NCBI GenBank assembly: GCA_029339195.1
Contig: JAPTJF010000531.1
Span: forward strand, 1-39,638
Direction: 5' to 3'
Length of the DNA stretch: 39,638 nt
Origin: Micractinium sp. NFX-FRZ
Taxonomy: Eukaryota > Chlorophyta > Trebouxiophyceae > Chlorellales > Chlorellaceae
In this document: positions 9,937-21,306 of the stretch, one piece after another
Numbering within the stretch: position 1 is the first letter of the stretch
Layout: each line of letters begins with the position of its first letter
Notes under the pieces: generated by a model
What the model was told of the DNA's origin: nothing
Seen by the model: only the letters and a program-made list of their open reading frames with translations
The model's database searches: none
Position numbers and translations under genes: made by a program

Positions 9937-11977
9937 CTATCCGGGTGGGGGCGGCCGCACCGCCTGTGCTGCCTGCTGCAGCGCGGCAAGCAGCCGTGTG
10001 ACGGTGGCGTGGCTGCTGTCGGCAGATGTCACATCCTGCTCAATTGCCGGCAGAGCACAGGCCAGCATGGGCTGGCGGTGCTGCCTCTGCTGCTCGAGGT
10101 GGCACTGCTGCGTCGGCACTTGCTGCTGCAGCTGTTGCTGGCTGTGCTGCTGCTGCCGCTGCTGCAGCAACGGTGCCTGCTGCTGCTGCTGCTGCTGCAA
10201 CTCCTGCTGCCACAACGGCGCCTGCTGCGCCGGCGGCGGCGGCGGCAGGAATGGCGCCAGCTGTGGCTGCTGCTGCTGCTGTTGCTGATTCGCCCGCACT
10301 TGCTGCTGCAACTGCCCACTCGGTTGCGGCATCTCCTGTTCCTGCTGCTGTGGCTGCTCAACCGGCTGTTGGGGCCGCAGCCAGCTCAGTGCAGCGCGCT
10401 CATCTTGACCTTGCCGCTGCTGCCACAGTGGCGACAGCAGCACATGCTCCGCCTGCTGCTGTTGGCGCGCCTGCTGTAGCTGCCGCTGCTGCGCCATCTG
10501 CTGCTCGATCTGCTGCTGCCACGGCGCCGGCCTGTGCTGCTGGTGCTGCTGCGGCGATACGCGCGGCAATTGCTGTGGCGTGTGCTGCCCCTGCTGCGTC
10601 CGCTGCCGCTGCTGCTCCTGAAGCACGGCTTGAAGCTCAAGCAGCTGGCGCAGCCTCTGCACATGCGCTGCCTGCGCCTGTACCTCCCACTGCCGCTCCC
10701 TCTCTAGCCGCTGCTGCAGGCGGGCCTCGTGTATGTAACGGGCACCGATGTCGACGGCGCAGGCTGCTACAGCCGGCAGCCCCGGTTCGGGCGCGCTCTG
10801 CCATGCCGCTGCTGCCGGCTGCGCCACACCTGCGGCCTGTGCTGCTGCTTGTTGCGCGGGCAGCGGTACCACTCCTGCACTGCCTCCGCTGCTCAGGCGC
10901 CTGCTGCCTGGCTGCCACTGCAGCGCCGCGCCAAGTGCGGGCAGTTGCATGGAGGGCTGCTGCTCTCCTAGCCCCACCGGCAGCGCTTTGCACGGCGTGG
11001 TCGCTGCCTCCGGAGAGCTGCATGCTGGCGGAGACGGGGCAGGCGCCAGTGCTTTCGCCTGCCCGCTCAGCTTAGACCCGCCCCAAAAGTCGAAGCTGGG
11101 CTGAAAGGGTTCACCACTTGCATGCTGCCACTGCAGCTGCCTGTTAGCAAACTGACTGTCCCCAGGCGCGCCGCCTCCTGCTGCTGCTGCTGACGGTTGA
11201 TGCGGTGGCCCCACTAGGCGTGGCAGCTTGGCCGCGGCGCCCATCCAGCGTTGGGCGCCTGAAGACTGCAGCAGGACCTCCTCGGCAGCAGCTGCGCAAC
11301 CAGAGGGCTCCGCAGTCGCTGCATAAACAGGGGGCAAAGGGTCCGGTGTCAAAGGAAGTTGGGGTCAAGTTGTCTGCGCCGCATGTTCTGCTGTGGACAT
11401 GCTGTCAGCCCCAGCAAACAAGCTGGGGGCAAGCAAGCCTGCTGCCACCGCTGTGCATGCAACATGAGCTAAGACCGCAGAGGAGCATAGTGCAACAGGC
11501 AGTGCGCGGGGCCCGCGGCAGCACGCCATGCCAGGCAGCAGCCCCTGGTTCTGCCCACTCACTGCTGCCGCCGCTACAGGCGCTTCCCGGCGGCGAGCCG
11601 CCTGCCGCCACGCGGGACCGCTTGCGCGGCCGGTTGCCAACTGACAGCAGCAGCTGCTCCGCATGGATCTGATCGGCGTGATCCGGGTGGCTGTGACTCT
11701 GCACGCATGGGTGTGCAGTGGGGCAGATGTGTGAGGGGATAGGAGGGTGGGAGGCTGCCTGCTGTCCAGGGGTGGGGCGAGCCCCCGCCAGGTTCCTCTG
11801 GGAGCCAGCACCGTACTCGCTCGCTCGGCCGCTCCCGCCGGGCCGCCCGAATCCCTGCGTGTTGCAACCGTCGCCTGCTTCTTCTGGGCGGCACAACCGA
11901 AACGGCACCCCCGTTCGCAGAGGCGCGCAAGCACGAACTGCCACCCCTCCGTCCCTCCCCGAGCGCCGCCCCGGCAT
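9937..11977 (-). CDS. Glutamine-rich protein with NLS-like motif, unknown family (2 exons)
   Basis: Exons 11977-11563 and 11318-9937 on the minus strand give 598 aa. The donor (CAGCA|GTGAGT) and acceptor (TTTATGCAG|CGA) join in phase 1. The ATG at 11977 is the first in frame after an in-frame stop at 12092-12094. I do not recognise the family. Visible features: basic RPRKRSR motif at about residues 116-122, a likely nuclear signal; a charged helix-like segment at about 331-380, possible coiled coil; and an extensively Gln-rich region from about 375 to 570, with a PPPPP run inside it. Composition suggests a nuclear scaffold or transcription/RNA-associated protein, but that is inference only. 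It sits directly downstream of ATG9 in the same direction. The N-terminal 90 residues are low-complexity and the least certain part; the start could lie in another exon. Confidence 0.6.
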
Positions 11978-12351
11978 GGGGGTTTCGGTGAATCTCTGAC
12001 TTGGGAATGCGGTGAGCCGGTGGCCATTACACCCGGGATGAAGCTGCAGGGCAGGCGAGTGCGAGCTGCTTGGGACGCTCACTACGGCTGCCTACCGCCG
12101 TTGCACATCAAAGTCCTGTTTCGGCACCTGCTGGATAACTGGTCTGAAACGTGCGAGGCATTACAGAAAGTGACCTACTTGGTACCATTGCAGCCAGATG
12201 GGCATGCATGCTGGGCAGCACAGCGCAGCGCGCAGGAGCAGGTTTACTCCTGCGCCCACAGGTGTGTGAGAGCTCCACACCGGCCCAGGCAGCCTTGCCA
12301 GCCAACAACTGAAAGTGTGCCAAAAGCCAGCCTGCGAAAAAAGGGCCAGCC
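11978..12351. other. ATG9 3' UTR and upstream region of the Gln-rich gene
   Basis: 374 bp between the ATG9 stop and the start of the Gln-rich gene, same strand. It contains a minus-strand TGTAA and must also carry the promoter of the downstream gene. I see no additional gene. Confidence 0.5.
12161..12165 (-). terminator. TGTAA polyadenylation signal, ATG9
   Basis: TTACA on the plus strand, i.e. TGTAA on the minus strand, 187 nt after the ATG9 stop at 12352. Confidence 0.55.
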
Positions 12352-15300
12352 TCAGAAGAACTGTGGCGGCCCGTCGCTGCCGCCAGGGCTCCCTCCAGAA
12401 TCCGCCAGCGGCAGCTGCGAGTCGTGATGCGACGACTGGCCCAGCAGCAGCAGCTGCTGGTGCAGCAGCAACTCTGGCGCCTCCTCCTCCTCTTCTGGCG
12501 GGAGGAAAAAGTGGGCATCCGACGGGGCATGCGTGCCAAGAGGATCAGCCCCATGGGTGGCAGCTGGCGCTGCCGCCGCCGCCGCCGCCGCTGCAGGGCC
12601 TGCATCGGGGTCCGCGCTGCTGTGCTTCCTGCTGACCGTGCTGTGCCCCCTGCTGAGCACGCTCAGCTGCTGCTCCGACGTGCGTGCCCGCCCCGGCGGT
12701 GACCTGCACACGCAGAAGAACGAATGCAGGGTTGGCTTGGGAGTGCAACGAGAGGCGTGTTGACCGCGCGTTCGTCAGACCCGGTGGTCAAAGTGTGCAT
12801 ACAGCAGCACGTGGGTCGCGAGGAAAGGTAGGGAGGTCGGTGCTGAGCAGAGCAGGTGACAAAAGAGGGAGGTGTGCACCCGCTTGGTCCCTGCCACATG
12901 GTGAGCCTCCAGTGATTGCAGGCAGCGCTGGCCACACCCAGGCACAGCACACAGAGCGGCAGGCATGCGGGCACATGGCGGGCAGAATGGCGCAGGCGGC
13001 ACGGCCTGCTCACCTGCTCTGCCACGCCTGGCGCGGGGAGCCGGCCAACGGCTGCTGCAGCGGCGGCGGCAGGAGCAACGAGCTCTGCTGCTGTGAGGGG
13101 GAGGCCAGGAGGGGGCGCTGCTGCAGGGGGGAGGCAGAGGCTGCCGCCTGCTGCACTGCGCTGCCGGCGGGTGCTGCCTGCCGGTGCGGAATCGGAACTG
13201 GCGCCGGCGCCGGCGCTGGGTGCTGCTGCAAGGGGTGCGGCGGCTGTCCGACGCCTGCCGCACCCAGCAATGCGCCGCCCGCTGCCTGCTGTGGCCACTG
13301 CTGCTGCTGCCGAGGATGCTGCTGCTGCTGCTGCTGCTGCGCCTGCCACTGGCGTTGCTCATACAGCGACTGCAGCAGCAGCTGGCTGGTGGCCACCCGA
13401 TCCATCTGAGGGTCCTCACCGCGAGCTGGCCCCGCCAGGCTGGCCGCCAGGGTGGCGGGACCCCCCATGCTGCGCGCTGCGCCCGCTGTGCCTGCTGCGC
13501 CCGCTTGCGCCAGCTCATCAGCTGCCAGCTCAGCAGACCCAAAGATGCTGCTGCTCCCGCCGCCGTATGGCAGCCCTGCCGCCCTGCCGCCCGCCAGCAT
13601 CAGCGACGGCGGCGCACCCTGGCGCCGCCGCAGGCCCAGCCCGGGCGGCAGCCCCCCCACGCGAGGGCCCTGCTGCTGTGCCAGCAGGGTTGACAGCGCC
13701 AGCGGCTGCAGCTGCTGCTGCTGGTGCATGGAGGCAGCCAGGGCGGCGGCAGCGGGCGTCTCTGCCAGCTGTCCCAGCAGGTGCTGCCCCGCAGCATCGG
13801 GCTCCCAGTCGGGGTACGTGGCTGCAAAGGAGACAAAGCTGCGTTCCATCTTGCCCTGCCGGCTGCGCCGCGCCTTGGGGGCCTCGCTGGGGGAGCCGTA
13901 CCGCGTGTTGCCGTGGCGCTGCAGAGCAGGGGCAGGGCAGGGGTGAGACGGGGATGAGGGGCACATAAGTAGGGACGGCCGCAGCGCGTGCTGTTACAGC
14001 AGACTGTTGGTAGTAAGTGACGGGAGGAGGAGCGCATCTGCCAAACAAGCAAGTTTCGTGATGGGCGTGGGTGGTGCGGACTGTCTGGGCACGGGTGGGC
14101 AGCAGCGGCAAACCTAGCCAGGTCAACCAAGGCAAGGCGGGGTCACACACATCCTGGGTTCGGCTTGCCTGGAAGTTGAACGTCGCCAGGCTGCACACGT
14201 CGCCCACACCCTCCACATGTATCGTGTTCTCCTCCACAAAAGCCAGCACCGCGCCTGCAGTACAGGGGCGGTACACGAGGACGTTGTGGCGCCATGCTGG
14301 CAGGTGCATGCTGTGCAGCAAACATTTCGGGGGCACAGCGGGGCAGCGGCAGCGGACGCAGACTGCCCAACGCCTCTGCGCCCGCCTGGTCGCTCTCCCA
14401 CCCCTCGGCACCACTTCCCAAGCCCTGCCTACCTGCGCACTGCGGCAGGCTGAACCAGAGGAGCAGCGGGGTGAGCAGGATGGAGGCCAGCTCTTCGAGG
14501 AAGAGCAGCGCCTTGAACTGCAGGCACAGCAGAGGGAGGGCGAGCAGGTTGGCTTGTGGATTGTGTATGGCGGGGAGTGAGCAGGATGGGGCCCAGTTCT
14601 TCCAGGAAGGGCAGCGCCTTGAACTGCACGCACACAGGTGCCAACTGCAGTGTTAGCTTGTTAATCAACGGTCAATGCGGGGTTGAGGGAGGCCTTTTCC
14701 TTCAACTCTACAGGTTGGAGAACGGTGCCGCCACACCCCAGCAGCAGCCCACTTTTTGCTGGACACTAGGCAAACACCTGTGACCATGAGAGTTGTATGC
14801 ACTGCGCCCACCTGGAAGAGTGCCTCAAACTCCTGCCGCACCTCCCCAGTGTGGGCCCTGCAGGGCGGGGTTGCGAGGGGAAGGCAGGCATGGCAGCATG
14901 GAGGGAAGGCAGAGGCAGAGGCAGAGGCAGGCCGGGAGAGGGGGAGGCACCCCGGAGTATGGATGGGTGGGTGCGCAGGCTGGCCGAGGAGTGGACCGGC
15001 ACAGGACAGATGTGCAGTCAACAAGGGTGAACGGGCAGCAGGTAAGCAGGCAGGCACCAGCAGAGGCAGAGCGCAGCGGAGCTGTTGAGTGCAGCAGGGG
15101 CGTCATGCAAAGCACGCCAGCCCAGACTAGCTCTGGGCAACCTCGGGAGGCTTCGCCCCTGCGCTGCCCCTGCTGTGCCAGCTCACCGTCCCTGCCAGTG
15201 CCGCGGCAGGTAGTGAGTGTGTGCCACCACCTCTGCAGGCAGGCGGGCAGAGGAGGCAGGGCAGAGCAGCGAGCACTCGCATGGGAGGCGGGGGGCGTGG

Positions 15301-18300
15301 TGGTGCCTTCGTGGCGGGGCGGAATGCGGCGGGCGCACAGGGCTGGAAGGGAATCGTGGCGGGGCGGAATGCGGCGGGCGCACAGGGCTGGAAGGGAATC
15401 GTGGCGGGGCGGAATGCAGCGGGCGCAACAGGGCTGGAAGGGAAGGGCCGGCCCAGGCTTCACGCTCTCAAGTGCGCCAGCAGGCACAGCAGGCACAGAT
15501 GGATGCAGCTGCCACCCACCCATCAGCGCTGCCTCGGGGTCGAACGCGGTGCCCGACTCAATGACAAAGGCGCGGCTCAGCGCCACCACCACGCCCACCA
15601 CGGCGACCCACCTGCGGGGCAGCGGAGAGGGCGGGGCAGGCGGCGGGTGTGTGGCTGGGCGGACACGCTTGGTGCAGGGAGGCAAGTTGGGTCCATTGCG
15701 CCTCTGGCATAGAGAGGGTGAGAGCGAGTGCTGCAGCACCCACACGCATGTCTCATACCCGCCTTGCACCACACATGCTCACTCGCGCACGCTCTGCCCC
15801 ACACCACACTGCTACCTGCCCACACCAGCTGCCGCACAAGCCTGCCAGCGAGGGGAGCGGGCCGCCTGTGCCCCTCCCCTGTCCAACCCACCCGCCCTCC
15901 TCAGCTGGGCCCCACTCACCACACCAGCTGCCGCCCGAAGAGGTCCCGCTCCAACAACCGCTCATCAATGAAAGTGACACACAGCAGCAGGGCCGCGATG
16001 CTGCCCGCCACAAAGGCCACAAAGCGGGCCGTGTGGCTGCAGGCAGGGAACGGGGTGGGAGGGGCAAGGGAGGGGTGCAGGGTTGGGTGGAAGCCAAGGG
16101 CAGGCGACGCCGAGCTGAGGTTTTAGGGCACCAAGCGACCCCGCTAGTGTAAGGCAGAGTGCTGGGCCCAGTACAGGGCCGCCGCCCACGCTGCGCAATT
16201 TTGCAGTGCCTGTGTGCTAGTACGTCTGTCAGTCCGTTCGAGTGCTGCCACGTCGGCGAACGCTGGCAACGCCCTAATCTGTCTGACAAATGTATGCAGA
16301 GCAAGATGGGGCACTGGGGCTGATGAACTGCTGTGCCTTTCTCACACACTTGGAGGTATGAGGCGGGCACACACCTGAGCACCAGGCTGGGGAACTGCTG
16401 TATGTATGCTTCTGCTGCCTTGTGGCTGGCATTCAGCCTGCGGGGCACATGGAGGGCAGGTGGCAGAGGTGTCTATGCTGACATGGCATGTGACCGCAGC
16501 AGAGACACACGGACAACGGCAGGGCCACGCACATCTGGCGGGCCCGGCAGGCCTGTTGTGCAAGCGCAGGGCTTGCACCCAGGCTCTGGATTCCTACCAG
16601 ATATGGCTTTGAGGAATCGCTCATACGGCCCTGCCACTTCCGAAACTACAACAAAAGCGATGCAGACGCGCGTGTGCTCGGCTCACCGGTGCTTGATGAA
16701 GTGCGGCAGCTCGTTCAACTCGCTGCAGGGCGGCAGGGAGGTAGACGGGCACAGCATGACCGGCAGCGAGTGAGCAGAAGAGAGTGAGCATTGGCAGCGA
16801 GGCGGGCAGGCAGGCAGGCAGGTAGTGAGGCAGGGTGAGTCAAGAGGGCAGGGAGGCGGGCATGCACAGCATGGGGCAGGTGCAAAGGAGCCAGGCTGGC
16901 AGTGCCCGAGGAAGAAAGGTAGGCAAGGCATGCAGTGCCACCAGCACAGGCAAGTGTCGATGGCGGCATGGTGGGGCGGCATGGCCTGGGTCGAGCATAT
17001 GCAGCAGTGCAAAAGTGCGGGCGGCGGCGCACCGGAGGCGCCACTGTGCGAGCGGCGACCAGCGGCGCGCGCCTGCAGGGAAGGGGATGCGAGGGGCTCT
17101 CAATTGGCTCAATTGGCTGCGTATGTTGAGGTGGCAAGAGATGTTGAGCCGGGAACGGGGGGGTACACAGGCGCTCATCACGCCCACAACTTGCCACCCC
17201 TCCCCCACCCACAGCTGCACATAATTGTAGTCACAAGACGCACCCACGGAGGAGGGGTGGTGGTAGAACTTCTCCGCGTTCTTCATGAAGAAGTAGATGA
17301 GGAGGAAGACGAGGAGGAAGGGGGCAGCAGCCAGGTTGAGCAGCGCCATGGCCCTGCAGAGCGGGCAACACAAACAGGGAGGGGTGGCAGGGAGGGGAGG
17401 CACATTGGGGCAGGTGGCGCCAGGCCATGCCAAATGGAGGGAGGGAGAGGAAGCAGGCAAGTTGGGTGTGGCGAGGGGCAAAGGTTGTGGCCACCAGGCT
17501 GAGCGTGGGCACATGTGGGGCCAGGCAGCGCGATTGAAAACCAAAATCCCCTCCTGCCACGCACGGATCCCAGCACCTCTTCACACCCACACACCTGAGC
17601 CGCTTGCGCAGCGCGCGCTCGTTGTGCAGGAAGGCGGGCTTGAGTCGGAAGGAGCGCTCGTCAAACATGGCGTCCAGCACGCACCTGGGGTTGAGGGGGG
17701 GGCATGGGTGGTGGGTGGGTGGGTAAGAGAGGGGAGGGGGCGGGTGGCTGTCAGGGAGTATGTGTTCACAGGAGCACCTGACAAAAAAGGTTGTAGCGTT
17801 GGCCACACGTTTGCTGGTTGCACGTTTGGGGTGGGAGGAGGTCGGGGTGGGGGGCACATTAGAATCTAGTGCTATCCTCTATCGCTAGCATCTGATGCTA
17901 TCCTCTTGTCGACTCACTCAAACCCACACCCCGGCTGCACACACGCCTTCTCGCTGTCCACGCCGTCACCCCTCCTACCGCCTCACCAGTATATGTTCCA
18001 CTCCAGTGTCTTGGTCAGCAGGAAGTGGCGGCGGAAGCCCGGCAGCGGCACGCTCAGCGCCAGCACGCCCTGCCGCAGCGGCGGGGGGGCAGGTAAGGCG
18101 TTGCGGAGCACAAGGCGGGCACAGCTCCGCGTGACCCACAGGCAAACCACTCCCCTTAGCAAGCCCCTGATCTCAGCCACCACTTCCCGCGCGTGCTCTG
18201 CCTCTTCGCCCTGCCCTGCCACCCCAAACTCTGCGGTTGTGTGCCAGCCTTGTGTAGCATGCATTTACGACGAATTCCCTCCCCATCATGCGCTGGCCCA

Positions 18301-20509
18301 CCCAACCAGCCACATTTTCTAACCTTAACAAATGCCCATCACCCCACCTTGTTGAGCATGCCGATGAGGTAGTTCTCCCTCCGCATCACGCGGCTCACAA
18401 TGTCGTGCTCATTCAGGTCGCGCGCAGCGCACAGCCGGTAGTCGCGCTGAACTTGCACCAGCCGGTGCGCCACCTCGGGCCACGTCACCGTCCCCATCTG
18501 CCGCTCGCTGCGAGAGGAAGGCGGAGGGCGGTGCGGGTGGGTGCTGAGCAGGATGGGTGGGCGGGGGCAGGGTGTGAGGAGGGAGGGGTGACCAGCTGAA
18601 CGGGTGATGATGTTGTGTGCACACGGCCAGCACACGCCCCCCGGCCTCGGTACAGTCTGTCAGCCAAGCCTGGGCCCGCTGACAAGCAAAGCCAGCCAGC
18701 CTTCACCCCGTCCCGCACCGCCCAGCAGAGGCGCTGTGACCTCACCCCTGCATTAGCGCACGGTGTCGCGCATTTTTAAACACCAGCAGTGCAGCGGGTC
18801 TCCCCTGTCACCCACCTGAGCCCCAGCTTCTGGTTGCAAAAGTGCTTGATCTCCGCCAAGTCGCGCACCTCGTACACCAGGTGGGCCTGCAGGCGAGGAC
18901 AGCCAGGGGGAGCAGCGCAGGGGGAAGTCGGGAGGGCAGTGGGGAGTGTGTGGGAGGAGCACCTGCCTGCCAAGTGGCGTACCTCAATCCCCAGAAGGTC
19001 CCACAGCAGAAGGGGAAGGGGCAGGGGGCATTGGAGCACGCACGGGAGACCAGGGGAGAGGGAGGGCGGGCGCACCCCCCCCACACACACATCACGCACA
19101 GCCTGCACGGCAGGAAAGCCTGCCTCCTTTGACGGGAAGTGGTGGAAGCGGCAGGGCAGCACGGTGCGGCACAGGGCACATGCAGGGAAGATCCCGGCTG
19201 GTGGTCCGGAGCGGCTTCACAGCGTATCGCAGGATCATCCCAGATTCATGTGGAGACACCGAGGCAGGCCAGCCTTGCACACCGTGTGCCCTGCGCGTGC
19301 ACCGATGCTTACCAGCGCAGCCAGCCAGTAGGCGGAGAACAAGGCCAGGTAGGCAACCGCGAGGGCGGTCCACAGAGACCAGCGCCCCGCCAGCGGGTGG
19401 TGCCGGATCGCCACCTGGACGGAGGGGAGGCAAGGTGGGGTGGTGGCGTGATGAGGCAAGGCAAGCCAGGGGTTGGTGCCGGATCGCCACCTGGACAGAG
19501 GGGGGAACCCACCCACCCCCGCTGCCCTTCATGTGTTCCACCGCAAGCCCTCCATTGCCCCTCCTCTCACGTCATCGCCCCCATGTCAAACACCCGGCCC
19601 CACACATCAGTTTCCCTTGCACAGCAATGCACCTTGTGCATACACCATGCAGCAGGTGCCCGCCCACCTCCCAGATGTCGCACGTGTCCCGCTTCAGGCA
19701 CTCCTCCTGCAGCGCCCCCCACTTGACATACAGCAGCAGCAGCGCCGACATGGCGCCTGCGGGCGGGCGAGAGGGCAGGCAGGTGGGGCACGAGGAGCAG
19801 CACTGTGGAGGGGGGGCAACACTAGCCCAGAGCGCTGCCAACCTAGCAGCACAGCGCCAGCATCAGCGATTCAGCCCAGCACCGGTGGCGGTGGTAAGGC
19901 TGCAGCACTGCACAACACGATGGCAAGCTGGCGCTGCCTCCGGCTGCACCATCTGGCTACCCCTGTAAGGTGGCCCCCAGCACTGAGGCAGCTGTGGGAG
20001 CCTGAGCACTCCATGCGCCGATCTGTGCAGCCGGCTGCCGGGCAACACGCCACGCAGCAGCGGCAGCAACCCACCTGTAAAGGCGAGCGCCAGGAGGTTG
20101 AGCACCCGCGCCGTGAGCATGACGGCAAACCCCTTCTCCTCCCAGTACCTGCAGCACCAGATGGGCAAATCAGTTGAGAGCTGACAGCGGCGGTACCGCC
20201 GGGGCGCATGCAGTAGCACACAAACATGGCTGCCGCTCTCACAGCACCCACCGCACCAAACATGAACCACACTCATAAAACTAATCTATCACTCCAAGCC
20301 GGAGCCGAGAGTGCAGCAGAGCAGTGCAGCACCCACCTGTAGACGCGTGTGAAGAACTGGTCCAAGTTGGGTATGGCCTCCCACTGCCACTGCTCGCTGC
20401 TCAGCAGCGCGTCTGGCGGCCCCGGGGCGCCGCCGCCGCTGCCAGGTAAGTCCCCATTGGGGCCGCCCTCGCCGCCCAACTCGCCGCCGTCCTCGGGCAT
20501 GCTGCACAT
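12352..20509 (-). CDS. ATG9: ATG9, autophagy phospholipid scramblase (20 exons)
   Basis: The integral membrane ATG protein, supplying lipid to the growing phagophore. Exons (minus): 20509-20337, 20148-20075, 19756-19668, 19414-19313, 18886-18816, 18507-18348, 18069-17987, 17684-17595, 17353-17244, 17072-17033, 16722-16687, 16437-16375, 16036-15920, 15611-15520, 15232-15187, 14857-14812, 14517-14433, 14254-14169, 13918-13014, 12703-12352; 939 aa, all in frame, intron 18 with a GC donor. Family landmarks in order: NLDQFFTRVYRYWEEKGF, NEHDIVSRVMRRENYLIGML, LTKTLEWNIYW, RWSPLAQWRLRELNELPH, QQFPS, VEGVGDVCSLATF (about 506-518), RHGNTRYGSP (522-531), QGKMERSFVSF (542-552). Hydrophobic segments lie near 64-97, 123-145, 285-310 and 372-420. 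Beyond about residue 575 a 360-residue Gln/Ala/Pro-rich cytosolic tail follows, with a Glu-run near the end. A second in-frame ATG lies at 20500. Confidence 0.95.
14573..14627 (-). repeat. Degraded copy of ATG9 exon 17 in intron 16
   Basis: On the minus strand the copy starts with its own acceptor (GTGCAG|TTCAAGGCGCTG) and parallels the true exon at 14517-14433 for about 50 nt, encoding FKALPFLEELGPILLTP against FKALLFLEELASILLTP. After LTP it loses the LLLWFSLP membrane segment and has no matching donor. Confidence 0.85.
15311..15445. repeat. 45-bp minisatellite in ATG9 intron 14
   Basis: Three tandem units starting at 15311, 15356 and 15401, each beginning gtggcggggcggaatgc. The first two appear identical; the third has small changes. 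It lies inside the intron between exons 14 and 15. Confidence 0.9.
16805..16822 (-). repeat. CCTG microsatellite in ATG9 intron 10
   Basis: CAGG repeats on the plus strand read CCTG in the transcript and lie about 80 nt upstream of the exon 11 acceptor. Confidence 0.8.
19471..19500 (-). repeat. Copy of the ATG9 exon 4 acceptor edge in intron 3
   Basis: The 26 bases ggtgccggatcgccacctgg plus acagag at 19475-19500 repeat those at 19399-19424 with one change (acagag for acggag). The match covers the first 16 nt of exon 4 and its acceptor, about 75 nt further into the intron. Confidence 0.85.
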
Positions 20510-21306
20510 TGTGTGTGAGAAGGGGCAGGGTGTTGGTGGGGTGGCGCTGCCGGTGAAGGCCGCAGAGGGACTGTGCACGCCGCACGGCTGTCAGTGGAGG
20601 GCCCCCCAGCAGGCAGGATCAGGCATGCAGCGGCACCAGCGAGGAATCATCGCGGAGACAGAGGCATGCAGCAGCGGGCAGCAGGAAAGGGCCAGGCGCT
20701 GTCAGCAGCAGCAGGCAGGCGGGGCGGCGGCGGCGGCAGCGGCGGCCAGCCAACCTAGGGAGCGGTTCATAGTGCGCATCCATTCCGCTGGCTGCGCCGC
20801 TTCCAGCCGCTGCAGAGGTGTCTTCAGGAGCACGCGCAACCCCGACCACCGCTAGGGCTGTCGACTCTTTAAGCCGTGCGGGCTGCTTTCGCGATTTGGG
20901 TTGCTTGGAGTTTCGTGAGCAGCTCAATGAGCTGCAAGAGAGCTCCGCAACGCCTCCACACGAGGGCCGGGCTGTCGGCCTGACGCAAGCACCCCGCCCA
21001 AGGCGCGCGGCGCGCCAAGAAGCTTTCCCTGAGTATAGTGCTGGGTAACGTCTCTACCTGAGAAGCATAACGGCAGCAGGGAAGGATAGCGGAATAGAAA
21101 GGGGCACCGCCGGCGCCGCCAGGGGCACACCCGCAGGGCACCCGCAAGGATGAGAGCCAAGCAGGCCTTCTGTCGCTGCAACCAGCTCTTAACCCCGTTG
21201 TTGAGCAACCATGCACTATGTGTCTGTCCGTTGAACTTTCACACAATGAGGTGTTGGTGCGCATGTGCAGGGACAAAAGGCACGGCCATGCAGCAGGGCG
21301 TCAGGC
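20510..21306. other. ATG9 5' region and 3' flank of the PUX11-like gene
   Basis: Both flanking genes lie on the minus strand, so this holds the PUX11-like 3' UTR and the ATG9 promoter and leader. The frame upstream of the ATG9 start stays open for about 70 nt without another ATG. No other gene and no TGTAA on the minus strand was found. Confidence 0.5.

Noticed and set aside
10026..11075. Long plus-strand frame (349 aa, Ala-rich) and Leu-rich frame at 10009-10479
   Set aside because: They are antisense to the Gln-rich gene; CAG repeats read as GCT/CTG on the other strand give Ala and Leu runs. No splice or family support.
14429..14668. Minus frame joining both copies of ATG9 exon 17
   Set aside because: The real exon 17 is out of frame within it, and the first copy lacks the membrane segment; an intronic relic.
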